Origin: Nanobdellota archaeon
GTDB lineage: Archaea > Nanobdellota > Nanobdellia > Pacearchaeales > GW2011-AR1
Direction of reading: 5' to 3'
Assembly: GCA_018816335.1 (NCBI GenBank)
Contig: JAHIVP010000017.1
Coordinates: 1-54,466 of the forward strand
Length of the DNA: 54,466 nt
In this document: positions 45,467 through 54,466 of the stretch, piece by piece
Position numbering within the stretch: the stretch's first letter is position 1
Layout of the letters: each line of letters begins with the position of its first letter
Program-made: the position numbers and the translations under genes
The notes under the pieces: generated by a model
Database searches by the model: none
The model's input: the letters and a program-made list of their open reading frames with translations, nothing else
Told to the model about the DNA's origin: nothing

Positions 45467-46955
45467 TAGCAGCTTTCAAAGCATCAGCAGCTAAATTTGA
45501 ACAGTGCATCTTAATCGGAGGCAACTTTCCTAAAGCATCAGCAACATCCTTATTAGTAATCTTCAAAGCTTCATCTAAAGTTTTTCCCATAGCCAATTGA
45601 GTAACCATTGATGAAGTAGCAATAGCAGCAGGACAACCCAAGGTCTGAAACTTTATATCTGAAATCTTATTATCTTTAACTTTAATATAAACATACATCA
45701 CATCTCCACAATTATGAAGAGTAAAAGCTTCTGAAACAAAAGAATGAGAACCAGGAATTTCTAAGTTATAAACAAGTCCAGAATATTTTTTTTGTTCAGT
45801 TTTTGTTATTGGGGTATATAAATAATTATTATCAAACCAGGAAGTAACAGAAGTGTAAGATTTAGGAGTATATTTAATTCCTAAAATATCACATAGATTC
45901 TTCAAAGAATCTCTTTGTCCAACATGAATTATGTAACTTTCTTTATGCTTAATTCCTCTAACAATTTTTTCTTTTTCAAAATAAATAGAAGGAACTATTT
46001 TTTGTCTTAATAATAATAATTTTAATTGATAAGCAAGTTTAGGAGAAATTGTAGAATAACCTACCCTTGCCCCGTCACGATTAAGATTAACATAACCATC
46101 CCCTCTCCACATTCCTTTAATCAAATCCTTTTGCTTTTCAACAGGGAGAAACATCATAAAATCTGGGAGTTCTTTATTCTGTGCTCCTTTGTTAAATAGT
46201 CTTTTAAAAAATCTTGATAATCTTGCACTATAGATTAAGATCTTCGTAGTATTTTTTTTAACATCCTCTTCAATTTTAGCATCAATTCCAAATAATTTTT
46301 TAACTAATTGAAATGTATCTTTCACATATTCCTTTTCATTAATGTTAAAACAAATTGAAATATGATTATTACATTTTCTTTCACTTATATGCCTCTCTGC
46401 TAAAAAATAACCAGATAGTCTCAAAAATTCAGAATTTATTGGAATTTTATTTGGGAGGTCTTTACTTTTAAAATCATATTTTAATTTAGGAATATCAAAA
46501 GAAATAAATTTAACATCTTCAGTTTTTTTAGGAATTGGATATAAGATGATATCTCTCTTCTCCAAATTTTCAGCATGATACCATGCAGGAATTAATTTCT
46601 TTTTATTTTTTGTTCTAAAATATTTTTGTTTTTTATCTGGAAGTTTAATAGCATAAACAAGATGTTCTGGAGTTAGAGAAACATTTCCTAATTGATTCTT
46701 TAATATAGTTATATTCCCATTATATTTTCTTCTTGAAGTTTCTTCTACCTGACTATATCCCCCCTTATGATTTAAAACTTTTTTTGTTTTATCTAATTTA
46801 GAAATTTGTATTAGCTCAGGATTAGTATGGATTTTTTCTGTGGGCAATAAACATCTAGGATTTCCAACTTTCCCAACTCCGTCTGCATCTTTCATCTCTC
46901 CCATATTCTTAGGATTTCTAAACATCTCTAAAACTTTCTCATTATATTGTTCCAT
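45438..46955 (-). CDS. iscU: IscU Fe-S scaffold protein interrupted by an intein
   Basis: Exteins MEQYNEKVLEMFRNPKNMGEMKDADGVGKVGNPR + CGDVMYVYIKVKDNKISDIKFQTLGCPAAIATSSMVTQ...KMHCSNLAADALKAAIADY. Confidence 0.95.
   Translation of the reverse strand: MEQYNEKVLEMFRNPKNMGEMKDADGVGKVGNPRCLLPTEKIHTNPELIQISKLDKTKKVLNHKGGYSQVEETSRRKYNGNITILKNQLGNVSLTPEHLVYAIKLPDKKQKYFRTKNKKKLIPAWYHAENLEKRDIILYPIPKKTEDVKFISFDIPKLKYDFKSKDLPNKIPINSEFLRLSGYFLAERHISERKCNNHISICFNINEKEYVKDTFQLVKKLFGIDAKIEEDVKKNTTKILIYSARLSRFFKRLFNKGAQNKELPDFMMFLPVEKQKDLIKGMWRGDGYVNLNRDGARVGYSTISPKLAYQLKLLLLRQKIVPSIYFEKEKIVRGIKHKESYIIHVGQRDSLKNLCDILGIKYTPKSYTSVTSWFDNNYLYTPITKTEQKKYSGLVYNLEIPGSHSFVSEAFTLHNCGDVMYVYIKVKDNKISDIKFQTLGCPAAIATSSMVTQLAMGKTLDEALKITNKDVADALGKLPPIKMHCSNLAADALKAAIADYRGKDE
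45711..46853 (-). other. intein (381 aa) with LAGLIDADG-type endonuclease domain in IscU
   Basis: Starts CLLPTEKIHTNPELIQI, ends GSHSFVSEAFTLHN before extein Cys; endonuclease-like LSGYFLAER and IKGMWRGDGYV. Confidence 0.95.
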
Positions 46956-46963
46956 TGTATTTG

Positions 46964-47066
46964 AATTTTTTAAAATTTAAATGCTCGAAAATTTCTTTGA
47001 AATTTTCGTTGTATCCAACTCGTTCAACTATCAGGGACCATCTTAGGTGTGGGGGTCAGAGTTGGA
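46964..47066 (-). ncRNA. structured intergenic element copy 5 (main hairpin 47014-47066)
   Basis: Minus strand TCCAACTCTGACCCCCACACCTAAGATGGTCCCTGATAGTTGAACGAGTTGGA, CGAAAATTTCAAAGAAATTTTCG, AATTTTAAAAAATT. Confidence 0.8.
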
Positions 47067-47072
47067 TTTTAT

Positions 47073-47282
47073 TTATTTCTCAGCTTTCTTTTCTAACTTC
47101 TTATTTATCTCATCAACTACTTTGTCTGCATCAATACCATGAGCTTCACATCCTTGCTCAATTGTCTCTTCACCAGCCATAGGACAACCTAAACAATACA
47201 TACCATTTTTCATAAATACCTCTGCAACATCTGGATCTCTCATCAAAGCTTCTGAAAACTTTGTCTTCTTAGTTATCTTCAT
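47073..47282 (-). CDS. DUF1858 (ScdA_N-like) domain protein
   Basis: FSEALMRDPDVAEVFMKNGMYCLGCPMAGEETIEQGCEAHGID. Confidence 0.88.
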   Translation of the reverse strand: MKITKKTKFSEALMRDPDVAEVFMKNGMYCLGCPMAGEETIEQGCEAHGIDADKVVDEINKKLEKKAEK

Positions 47283-47382
47283 TGTTATCTCCTAAAGCCT
47301 CTTCTTCCCTACACACATCACACCCACTTCCATCACAACACACAAACTTTTCTTTGTCATCAAATTTATTATTTGGTCTCAT
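47269..47382 (-). CDS. possible 37-aa Cys-rich peptide (not in ORF track)
   Basis: MRPNNKFDDKEKFVCCDGSGCDVCREEEALGDNNEDN*, 3' end overlaps the DUF1858 start. Confidence 0.5.
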   Translation of the reverse strand: MRPNNKFDDKEKFVCCDGSGCDVCREEEALGDNNEDN

Positions 47383-47383
47383 T

Positions 47384-48115
47384 TTATCTCCTTTTATTTA
47401 ATTCTAATTTTAAACTCTCTAAATTAATTCCTTGATATTGGCTTTTACTAATTTCTTTATCTTCTCCAAGAATTTTAACATTAAATCCAACAGATTCAGC
47501 AATCTGAATATAATCTTCTTTTAATAAAGCTCCTGCAACACAACCACATAAAAGTTTTTCATCATTTTTCTGTTCATCACTAAGTTCTCCTAACAAGACA
47601 ATATCTGAAATATAGCCTTTTCCATTTTCTTTTAAAACTCTATGTATTTCTTTGAAAACTTTTTCTTTATCTGGAGAAAGATTAATAACACAATTACTTA
47701 TAACAACATCCACACTATTATCTTCAATAGGTAAATCCTCTATTTCTCCTAGTTTAAATTCAACATTTTTATAATCATCTTTTTCAGCATTTTCTTTAGC
47801 TCTTATTACCATCTCTTCAGTCATATCTACTCCAATTACTCTTCCTGTTTTTCCAACTCTTTTTGAAGCTAAAAAAGCATCAAAACCTGCCCCACTTCCC
47901 AAATCCAACACTATATCTCCTTCCTTAATATTGCTCAAGGCAACTGGATTTCCACAACCTAGCCCTAAATTTCCTGCAGTTTGTATATCTTCTTCAGAAT
48001 ATCCTATAGATTTTGAAATAGTTTCATCTGAACCACACCCACAACTACAGCATCCACTATCCTCAACTATTTTTTTATACCCTTCTTTAACAATTTGTTT
48101 GATATCTTTTTCCAT
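47384..48115 (-). CDS. SAM-dependent methyltransferase, arsenite methyltransferase (ArsM)-like
   Basis: [65 protein letters not shown]...[31 protein letters not shown] near N-terminus. Confidence 0.85.
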   Translation of the reverse strand: MEKDIKQIVKEGYKKIVEDSGCCSCGCGSDETISKSIGYSEEDIQTAGNLGLGCGNPVALSNIKEGDIVLDLGSGAGFDAFLASKRVGKTGRVIGVDMTEEMVIRAKENAEKDDYKNVEFKLGEIEDLPIEDNSVDVVISNCVINLSPDKEKVFKEIHRVLKENGKGYISDIVLLGELSDEQKNDEKLLCGCVAGALLKEDYIQIAESVGFNVKILGEDKEISKSQYQGINLESLKLELNKRR

Positions 48116-48134
48116 TAAATTGGTTGTCTATATT

Positions 48135-49280
48135 TTATTTAAACGGACTTATCTTCCTTAATTTAATTACAACATCACTTAAAACTTCTAGAACTTTATC
48201 TATTTCTTCTTCATTATTAAATTTACTTAAAGATATTCTTATTGAACTATTAGCACATAAATCATCTAACCCCATTGCTTTCAAAACATGCGAAGCTTCT
48301 AATGTATGAGAACTACAAGCAGAACCAGTTGAAACTTGAATTCCATAACCATCTAAATACTCTGCAATTGCCTCACCTTCAATATTATTAAAAGACAAAT
48401 TAATATTATTACACAACCTATTATATCCTTCAGGCCCATTTAATTTAACATTATCTATCTTATCAATAATTTTTTTTATCATTCTATCTCTCATCTCAGA
48501 CATTTTTTTAATATTTTTCTTATCAGCTAATTCAACAGATTTTCCAAAACCAACAATTCCAGGAATATTTTCAGTCCCACTTCTCATCTTTCTTTCATGT
48601 CCTCCTCCATGCATAAAGATATCAATTTCAACTCCCGATCTAATATATAAAGCTCCAACTCCTTTAGGCCCGTGAATCTTATGAGCATTTAAAGTAACTA
48701 AATCTAAATTCTGTTTCTTAACATCAATATCAGTTTTAGTATAAGATTGACAAGCATCAGTATGAAAATAAACCCCTTTATCTCTACAAATCTTTCCTAT
48801 CTTCTCCAAATCTTGAATAACACCAACCTCATTATTCCCATGAATAACAGAAACAATAGCAGTATCTTCTGAAATCTCTTTCTTCAAATGTTCCAAATCA
48901 ACAAATCCTTCTTTATCAACATCTAGATATGTAACTTTTATTCCTTGCTTTTCTAACCACTTTGACGCATTTAAAACACAATCATGATCAATCTTAGTTG
49001 TTATAACATGTTTCTTCTCTGTCTTCCAAACAGCTCCTTTAATTGCCCAATTATTAGCTTCTGTTCCTCCAGATGTAAAATAAATTTCTTCTGGTTTAGC
49101 ATTAATTGATTTTGCTATAATTCCTCTAGCTTTTTCCATTGCATCTCTTGCTTCCTGTCCTAAACTATGAACACTTGAAGCATTTCCATATTTATCACTA
49201 TGAAACTTATTCATTTCATCAACAACTTCTTTATCAACTTTCGTTGTCGCAGCATTGTCAAGGTATATCTTTTCATTCAT
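48135..49280 (-). CDS. iscS: cysteine desulfurase
   Basis: IYLDNAATTKVDKEV, GTEANNWAIKGA, HTDACQSYTK, LVTLNAHKIHGPKGVGALYI, STGSACSSHTLEASHVLKAM. Confidence 0.96.
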   Translation of the reverse strand: MNEKIYLDNAATTKVDKEVVDEMNKFHSDKYGNASSVHSLGQEARDAMEKARGIIAKSINAKPEEIYFTSGGTEANNWAIKGAVWKTEKKHVITTKIDHDCVLNASKWLEKQGIKVTYLDVDKEGFVDLEHLKKEISEDTAIVSVIHGNNEVGVIQDLEKIGKICRDKGVYFHTDACQSYTKTDIDVKKQNLDLVTLNAHKIHGPKGVGALYIRSGVEIDIFMHGGGHERKMRSGTENIPGIVGFGKSVELADKKNIKKMSEMRDRMIKKIIDKIDNVKLNGPEGYNRLCNNINLSFNNIEGEAIAEYLDGYGIQVSTGSACSSHTLEASHVLKAMGLDDLCANSSIRISLSKFNNEEEIDKVLEVLSDVVIKLRKISPFK

Positions 49281-49428
49281 TTTTCTTCTTCTTTATTTTT
49301 TCAATTTTAAATTTCTCTGGAAATATAGCAGCACGATATCCACACTTATTACACCTCCACCACACCCCATCCCCTCTTTCCATAACAACATTATTACTCT
49401 TACACTTAGGACAAATTCTTACCATCAT
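49273..49428 (-). CDS. 51-aa zinc-ribbon protein (not in ORF track)
   Basis: MMVRICPKCKSNNVVMERGDGVWWRCNKCGYRAAIFPEKFKIEKIKKKKNE*, overlaps both neighbours. Confidence 0.75.
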   Translation of the reverse strand: MMVRICPKCKSNNVVMERGDGVWWRCNKCGYRAAIFPEKFKIEKIKKKKNE

Positions 49429-49760
49429 ACACACTTACAATCATCAGCAAAATTACAATGCTCACAATTCTTAGACTCATGTTTATCTAAAATATTTAAT
49501 ATTGGAATTAAAGTTGTTTTATTCAAGCTATAAATTCTTTTTTTCCCTAAAATTTTACAATTAACCAGATTACATAATTTAAGTGAACCTAAAGCATGAC
49601 TTAATTTACTTTGCTCAACTTTTAATTTAGTGACAAGCTCATTAACACTCATTTCTTTCTCTCTTAAAGAAGTTATAATATCTATTCTAAGTTTATTAGA
49701 AAGTCTACTAAAAAATACATGATAATTCTTAGCTCTTTTATTATGTGTAATATTTCTCAT
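49425..49760 (-). CDS. ArsR-type winged-helix regulator
   Basis: FFSRLSNKLRIDIITSLREKEMSVNELVTKLKVEQSKLSHALGSLKLCNLV; C-terminal CEHCNFADDCKC. Confidence 0.88.
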   Translation of the reverse strand: MRNITHNKRAKNYHVFFSRLSNKLRIDIITSLREKEMSVNELVTKLKVEQSKLSHALGSLKLCNLVNCKILGKKRIYSLNKTTLIPILNILDKHESKNCEHCNFADDCKCV

Positions 49761-49777
49761 ATGAATTATAATTCATA
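49760..49777 (-). promoter_or_regulatory. 18-bp perfect palindrome at the ArsR-like gene start
   Basis: TATGAATTATAATTCATA abutting the start codon, TATA-like ATTTATAAAG upstream. Confidence 0.7.
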
Positions 49778-49807
49778 CTACTTTATAAATATTTCGGTAG
49801 TCCAGAA

Positions 49808-51469
49808 TCATCCATTCTTAATAAATTCTTCAACTAATTTCAAAACTTCTTTCTGTTTATTAGGGACAAAATTAATAGAACCTGCATTTTTATGCCCACC
49901 CCCATCAACAAAAGCATTAGGAAGTTTCTTTTCTATAAATTCAATAAGTTTATGAACTGAAAAATTAGCTTCATCAGTAGCCCTAATTGTCATCGCTGTT
50001 CTCATCAATCCAATTGAAATAACACTTGTCAACTTCTTTGTTTTCTGAACATCATCATGAATAATCCCAATAGACCTTCCTGGCTTAGGATAAAAATCAA
50101 AACCTGGGAAAGTCTCATCAATATCAACTAACTGCAAATTAGTCTTCCCAACTTTTTTCACAACAGCATTAGCCCTCCCCATTTCCAAAGCCTTTGCATC
50201 AAGCTTTTTAATATAAGGCGCAAGTAAATCAACTAACTCTTTTTGTTTATTCCTCGGCTCTCCAAAAACAACTTCAATATATTCTCTAACTTCCATAAAT
50301 CTTATCCTCGATGAAACATAATCTATAACAGTAGAAATATTAGACAACAAATCTCTTGAATAACCTTCCTTTTCTGCGATTTTAACATAATCATCAACAG
50401 CAGATTTATTATTCAAATCAATTCTATCAGCCAACCCAGCCAACGCAGGAATCTGATTAATATTAGCAACAGAATTATTAACCAACCTCGCAAGTTCAGC
50501 ACACAACATTCCTGCAGAAAATCTTGCCCCGTCTTCTCCAACTAAAAAAGGATTAATATGAACAAGAACCTCGTCGGAAATAACATCTTCATCAAAATAA
50601 TGATGGTCAACAACAATAAACTCCATGCCGTGAATTTTCCCTTGCTTAATAGCCATAAGATCTTGCGAAGACGAGCCATTATCAAGAATAATAATTAAAG
50701 GCATTTTATTTGAAAACTTTGCAACATTTCTAAGCGAGCTCGCAGTATCTCTTATTGAATCAGAAAGTTCATAAAACGGCGCTGTCGAAGGAGACCTCAT
50801 ATAATATTCCCAAGAAGCCTTCAGAGAATTATGTTGTTTCTCAATCAAAGGAAGAATCGCCCTCTCCAAAGCAAACCCAGCACTATATCCATCTGTATCA
50901 TTATGATGCCTTATAATTATAGGTCTGTTCTGAATTATCGCCAACCTTATCTCCCCCGCAGCTTTAACAAATCTCTCCTTTAAATTATCTAAAATATCAC
51001 TCTTAATCAAAAAATCAATCTCTTCAACCTTTGCTCTTTTTCTTTGAATATCTGAAATTGTTTTAATCAATGTATTTTTATCTTCATCTGTTAAACGTTT
51101 TATACTAACAATTTCTCCTTCAATCTCTCCATTAAATTCAACAACTTTAACAATAGCTCTCACTGCATCATTCTCTTTAATTTCCGGAAAAGCTCTTGCT
51201 CCTGGCGACACAAATCCCTTAAGAGGCATAGTCCCAGTTCCATCAGAAACATCAAATATCGTCGGTCCCCCAGTCTGAACAATTCTTTCAACAATCCCTC
51301 CAATAATAACACTATCAGGCCCAAGAGTCATATTCTCAATAGCAACATATTTCAGTTCTTTCTTTGGACCTCCAGAACTCTTTCGAGAATTATCATAACC
51401 AGAACTTTTCTTAAACTTCCCATAGCCTCCATCTTTTTTCCCAGTAAACTTGTTATTATGTTTTTTCAT
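49808..51469 (-). CDS. archaeal DHH-family (RecJ-like/GAN) nuclease with OB fold
   Basis: IIRHHNDTDGYSAGFALERA, VVDHHYFDED, FVDGGGHKNAGSINFVP. Confidence 0.9.
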   Translation of the reverse strand: MKKHNNKFTGKKDGGYGKFKKSSGYDNSRKSSGGPKKELKYVAIENMTLGPDSVIIGGIVERIVQTGGPTIFDVSDGTGTMPLKGFVSPGARAFPEIKENDAVRAIVKVVEFNGEIEGEIVSIKRLTDEDKNTLIKTISDIQRKRAKVEEIDFLIKSDILDNLKERFVKAAGEIRLAIIQNRPIIIRHHNDTDGYSAGFALERAILPLIEKQHNSLKASWEYYMRSPSTAPFYELSDSIRDTASSLRNVAKFSNKMPLIIILDNGSSSQDLMAIKQGKIHGMEFIVVDHHYFDEDVISDEVLVHINPFLVGEDGARFSAGMLCAELARLVNNSVANINQIPALAGLADRIDLNNKSAVDDYVKIAEKEGYSRDLLSNISTVIDYVSSRIRFMEVREYIEVVFGEPRNKQKELVDLLAPYIKKLDAKALEMGRANAVVKKVGKTNLQLVDIDETFPGFDFYPKPGRSIGIIHDDVQKTKKLTSVISIGLMRTAMTIRATDEANFSVHKLIEFIEKKLPNAFVDGGGHKNAGSINFVPNKQKEVLKLVEEFIKNG

Positions 51470-51522
51470 ATTATTATTTAATTACGTTCAATTTAAACTT
51501 TATGGAAATAAAGTTTATCAAA

Positions 51523-51720
51523 TCAACCCTTAGAAATAGCATCAGTAGGACAAACTTCAATCATCTCTGTAACTTCATCGTCAGTAAAATCATTTTTCTT
51601 AACAACAGCCTTCATCTCACCATTAACATTTTCTAATTCAATTCTTTCATCAGCAACAGTTGTACATGCCCCACAACCAATACAACTAGGGATATCAATT
51701 TTAATTTTCATAAAAACCAA
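51523..51720 (-). CDS. ferredoxin
   Basis: KIDIPSCIGCGACTTVADERIEL...EVCPTDAISKG. Confidence 0.88.
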   Translation of the reverse strand: MVFMKIKIDIPSCIGCGACTTVADERIELENVNGEMKAVVKKNDFTDDEVTEMIEVCPTDAISKG

Positions 51721-51761
51721 AACAAAAATACATTTTTAAACTTAACTAACTATAACCAAAT

Positions 51762-52886
51762 ATGGAAAAAGAAGAGGTTTCTGTAGTTAAATGCAAAACA
51801 TATAATAACAAACTTGTAGCAAAAGCTCTTGAAGATTCATTAAAAAATATTAACTTTAATTTTATACCCAATCAAACAATTTTAATTAAACCAAACATTT
51901 TGTCACCAACACATCCAGATAAAGCAGTAACAACTCACCCAATCATTCTTGAAGAACTATGCAAAATCCTAAAAAAACATAATTCAAAAATTCTAATTGG
52001 AGAAAGCTCTTCTCACAACACTGATGAAGCATTCAAAACATCTCAAATTTCAAAACTATCAAAATACGCAAAAATAATTAATTTTGAATCACAAGATAAA
52101 AAATTCTTTAATCTAGGAGAAGGAGAACTTTCAAAAGTCCCTCTACCAAAAATATTATTTGATGTAGATTTAATTATTAATGTAGCAAAACTTAAAACTC
52201 ACAGTCTTACAACAGTAACATTGTCTGTAAAAAATTTATATGGTTGTGTTCCAGGACAACTAAAAGAAAAATATCATCGCGTTCTTCCTCTAGCAAAAGA
52301 CTTTTCAAAATTACTTATAGGAATTGAAAACAAAATAAAACCCCAACTAAATATTATTGATGGAGTTATAGGATTAGAAGGAGAAGGCCCAGGACCTACA
52401 GGAACACCCATAAAATCAGGAATAATTCTAGCAAGCAAAAATTCTCCCGCACTTGACATAATAGCCTCAGAGAAAATGGGCTTTAATTATAAAGAAATTT
52501 ACACTAACATATATTCAGAGATAAACATAAAAGATATAGATATCATAGGTAATGGAAAAAACATTCAACTTAATTTCAAAAAACCAAGCCATTTAATGAT
52601 TCCATTTTTTATGTATCTCTCAAGATTATTGCCTAAACCAAAAATAGCTTACAAGTATGAAAAATGTACAAGATGCAAAACCTGTGAAAAAAAATGCCCT
52701 GTTAAAGCAATATCAATGACTCATTCTTATGAAAAAAAATCAAACTATCCTGAATGTGATCATAAAAAATGCATTATGTGCTTATGTTGCATTGAAGTAT
52801 GTCCAGAACAAACAATATACTTACAAGAACCTTTATTAAGAAAAGCAGCGAAATCTTTTTATAAATTATTCAAAAAACTAAGATAA
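51762..52886 (+). CDS. DUF362 protein with C-terminal 2x[4Fe-4S] ferredoxin domain
   Basis: LIKPNILSPTHPDKAVTTHP, INVAKLKTHSLTTVTLSVKNLYGCVPG, CTRCKTCEKKCPVKAI, CIMCLCCIEVCPEQTI. Confidence 0.9.
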   Translation: MEKEEVSVVKCKTYNNKLVAKALEDSLKNINFNFIPNQTILIKPNILSPTHPDKAVTTHPIILEELCKILKKHNSKILIGESSSHNTDEAFKTSQISKLSKYAKIINFESQDKKFFNLGEGELSKVPLPKILFDVDLIINVAKLKTHSLTTVTLSVKNLYGCVPGQLKEKYHRVLPLAKDFSKLLIGIENKIKPQLNIIDGVIGLEGEGPGPTGTPIKSGIILASKNSPALDIIASEKMGFNYKEIYTNIYSEINIKDIDIIGNGKNIQLNFKKPSHLMIPFFMYLSRLLPKPKIAYKYEKCTRCKTCEKKCPVKAISMTHSYEKKSNYPECDHKKCIMCLCCIEVCPEQTIYLQEPLLRKAAKSFYKLFKKLR

Positions 52887-53464
52887 TGCTACCCCTAATA
52901 CAATCCTTACAATACTTCAAAGACTTTCCAATTGCAAAATTTGAAATAGTAAATGAAAAAAGTTTAGTTGAAGCCTCTTCAAAAATTCAATTTCCTTTAT
53001 ATCTAAAAGTTGATACAGAAAAACACAAAGCAAAAATAAACGCTATATTCAAATGCAACAATTTCCAAGAACTACAAAAAAACTTCAACAGCTTATTAAA
53101 AAAATTCCCAAATCAAAGATTAATAATCCAAGAAGATATCAAAGGAATAGAACTAGTTTTAGGAATTCAAAAAGATAAAACATTTGGAAAAATTCTCATG
53201 TTAGGAATTGGAGGAACACTTATAGAACAAATCAAAGACATAAAGTTCAGAAAAATTCCAATAACTAAACAAGAAATTCAAAATTCAATAGAAAAATTAA
53301 ATTTATATAACTCAATATCATCTTCTTTAAATGAACACAATAAGCAATCTTTCATAAACCTTGCTTATGAAATTCAAAAACTTAATTTAAAAGAAGCAGA
53401 TCTCAATCCAATAATATTAACAGACAAAGAAGCAAAAATTGTCGACGCTAGAATTCAAACCTAA
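52886..53464 (+). CDS. ATP-grasp (acyl-CoA synthetase beta-like) domain protein
   Basis: FPLYLKVDTEKHKAK...LIIQEDIKGIELVLGIQKDKTFGKILMLGIGGTLIEQIKDIKFRKIP...EADLNPIIL. Confidence 0.85.
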   Translation: MLPLIQSLQYFKDFPIAKFEIVNEKSLVEASSKIQFPLYLKVDTEKHKAKINAIFKCNNFQELQKNFNSLLKKFPNQRLIIQEDIKGIELVLGIQKDKTFGKILMLGIGGTLIEQIKDIKFRKIPITKQEIQNSIEKLNLYNSISSSLNEHNKQSFINLAYEIQKLNLKEADLNPIILTDKEAKIVDARIQT

Positions 53465-53957
53465 AATGCCAAAAAAACCAAAAAACACAATACTAAAAGA
53501 GATAAATAAAATAACTTCTATTGGAGGTCACGTCCCAAAACTTATTACCCGATTCATAAGATATCTAACAACAGGAGCTATTGCTTTAGTTCTTGATTTA
53601 ATTTTATTATTTATCCTAGTTGAATTAGCAAAACTAGAAATTCTTACAGCAGCTGCAATCGCGTTCTCAATAATATTCACTCTAAACTTTTTTCTGATTA
53701 GAAGATGGGGGTTTAAAGGAACCAAAGTGTCAAGTGCAAAAAGTTTCATATACTTCAGCTCCTTTGGATTAATAAGCTTATTATTAACTCTAATAATTCT
53801 AGGAATCATAATGAACACTTTCCACTTCCACTACTTAGTTGCAAGATTCTTAACAGCAATAATTGTAGGAGTTTTCAATTTCACTATGAACTACATTTTC
53901 ACTTTTGACATGGCTCGTAAAATTGACCAAGATTTACATACTTACTCTAAGACATAA
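53439..53957 (+). CDS. GtrA-like membrane protein
   Basis: RFIRYLTTGAIALVLDLILLFILVE...NFFLIRRWGFKG...FNFTMNYIFTF. Confidence 0.85.
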   Translation: MSTLEFKPKMPKKPKNTILKEINKITSIGGHVPKLITRFIRYLTTGAIALVLDLILLFILVELAKLEILTAAAIAFSIIFTLNFFLIRRWGFKGTKVSSAKSFIYFSSFGLISLLLTLIILGIIMNTFHFHYLVARFLTAIIVGVFNFTMNYIFTFDMARKIDQDLHTYSKT

Positions 53958-54036
53958 CTTCCAAGTAATCCTACTCTATCTTAATCTCAAAGTTAAAGTA
54001 AAATTATAAAATCTCAATGTCTTTCTAACATATCCT

Positions 54037-54201
54037 ATGAGAATTAAATTACAATTTGTTAGGAAATTTCTAAGTAAATTCAAATTTTCAAGATGGAATT
54101 CCAAAAGACATTTATTAGACACTCTCCCAAAAATAAAAACAGCTGACAAATACATTCCAGAAAAACTCAAATATAACAAAGATATTCAGTTAACATTGTA
54201 A
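54037..54201 (+). CDS. possible 54-aa basic small protein
   Basis: MRIKLQFVRKFLSKFKFSRWNSKRHLLDTLPKIKTADKYIPEKLKYNKDIQLTL*. Confidence 0.4.
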   Translation: MRIKLQFVRKFLSKFKFSRWNSKRHLLDTLPKIKTADKYIPEKLKYNKDIQLTL

Positions 54202-54259
54202 AGACAACATTAAATTTTTTAAAGATTAATTTTAAATATCCCTCATACTATTTATTAAA

Positions 54260-54463
54260 ATGAACCCAAACATAATCAGATCAATAATCTTCCTCATAGC
54301 AGCCTTAATTCTAATTATATATCCAAAAAAAGTCATGAAATTCCAAGAATACATCTTAAAAAAAATAAATATTAAAGCCAGAGATTCAGAAAAATCAACT
54401 AGAATTCTAGGAATCATCTTCCTAATAATTGCTGCAATCTTATTTTATTTTGGATTAAAATGA
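54260..54463 (+). CDS. small membrane protein
   Basis: Two hydrophobic segments; 67-aa ORF ending at the window edge. Confidence 0.6.
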   Translation: MNPNIIRSIIFLIAALILIIYPKKVMKFQEYILKKINIKARDSEKSTRILGIIFLIIAAILFYFGLK

Positions 54464-54466
54464 TAA

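Noticed and set aside
53439-53957. Possible glycosyltransferase/cell-surface locus around the GtrA-like gene
   Set aside because: Only one GtrA-like ORF; no glycosyltransferase nearby.

Overview
The window is about 54 kb, AT-rich and gene-dense, from an archaeal genome. Small operons, TATA promoters and the gene families suggest a DPANN/Woesearchaeota-Pacearchaeota-like lineage; that placement is inference. Most genes are on the minus strand. Left part: an rpoH-rpoB-rpoA-nusA-rps12-rps7 operon in which RNA polymerase A' and A'' are one polypeptide and two tiny Cys-containing ORFs sit between rpoB and rpoA. Next come an intron-containing tRNA-Lys(UUU) surrounded by partial copies of its own ends, a ThyA-like/DGSHR/HAD trio, a class II ribonucleotide reductase with an intein plus NrdR, and two NYN-type nuclease genes with structured leaders. 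From about 26.7 to 49.8 kb there is a thiol/copper/iron-sulfur island: two hemerythrins, a Cu P-type ATPase, DsbA/DsbB-like proteins, a NapH-like protein fused to a cupredoxin, a PCYCGC protein, a triple thioredoxin-like protein, a stand-alone CuA protein, SOD, IscU with an intein, IscS and three ArsR-type regulators. The strongest candidates for undescribed biology are: (1) a five-copy family of structured intergenic elements with compensatory stem changes; (2) a shared promoter module (GAAACTAGTTTC-like palindrome at fixed distance from the TATA box) upstream of three operons of the redox island; (3) an intein placed exactly before the first active-site Cys of IscU; (4) tandem amplification of the tRNA-Lys promoter and 5' end. 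All calls are from reading the sequence; no database or folding program was run.
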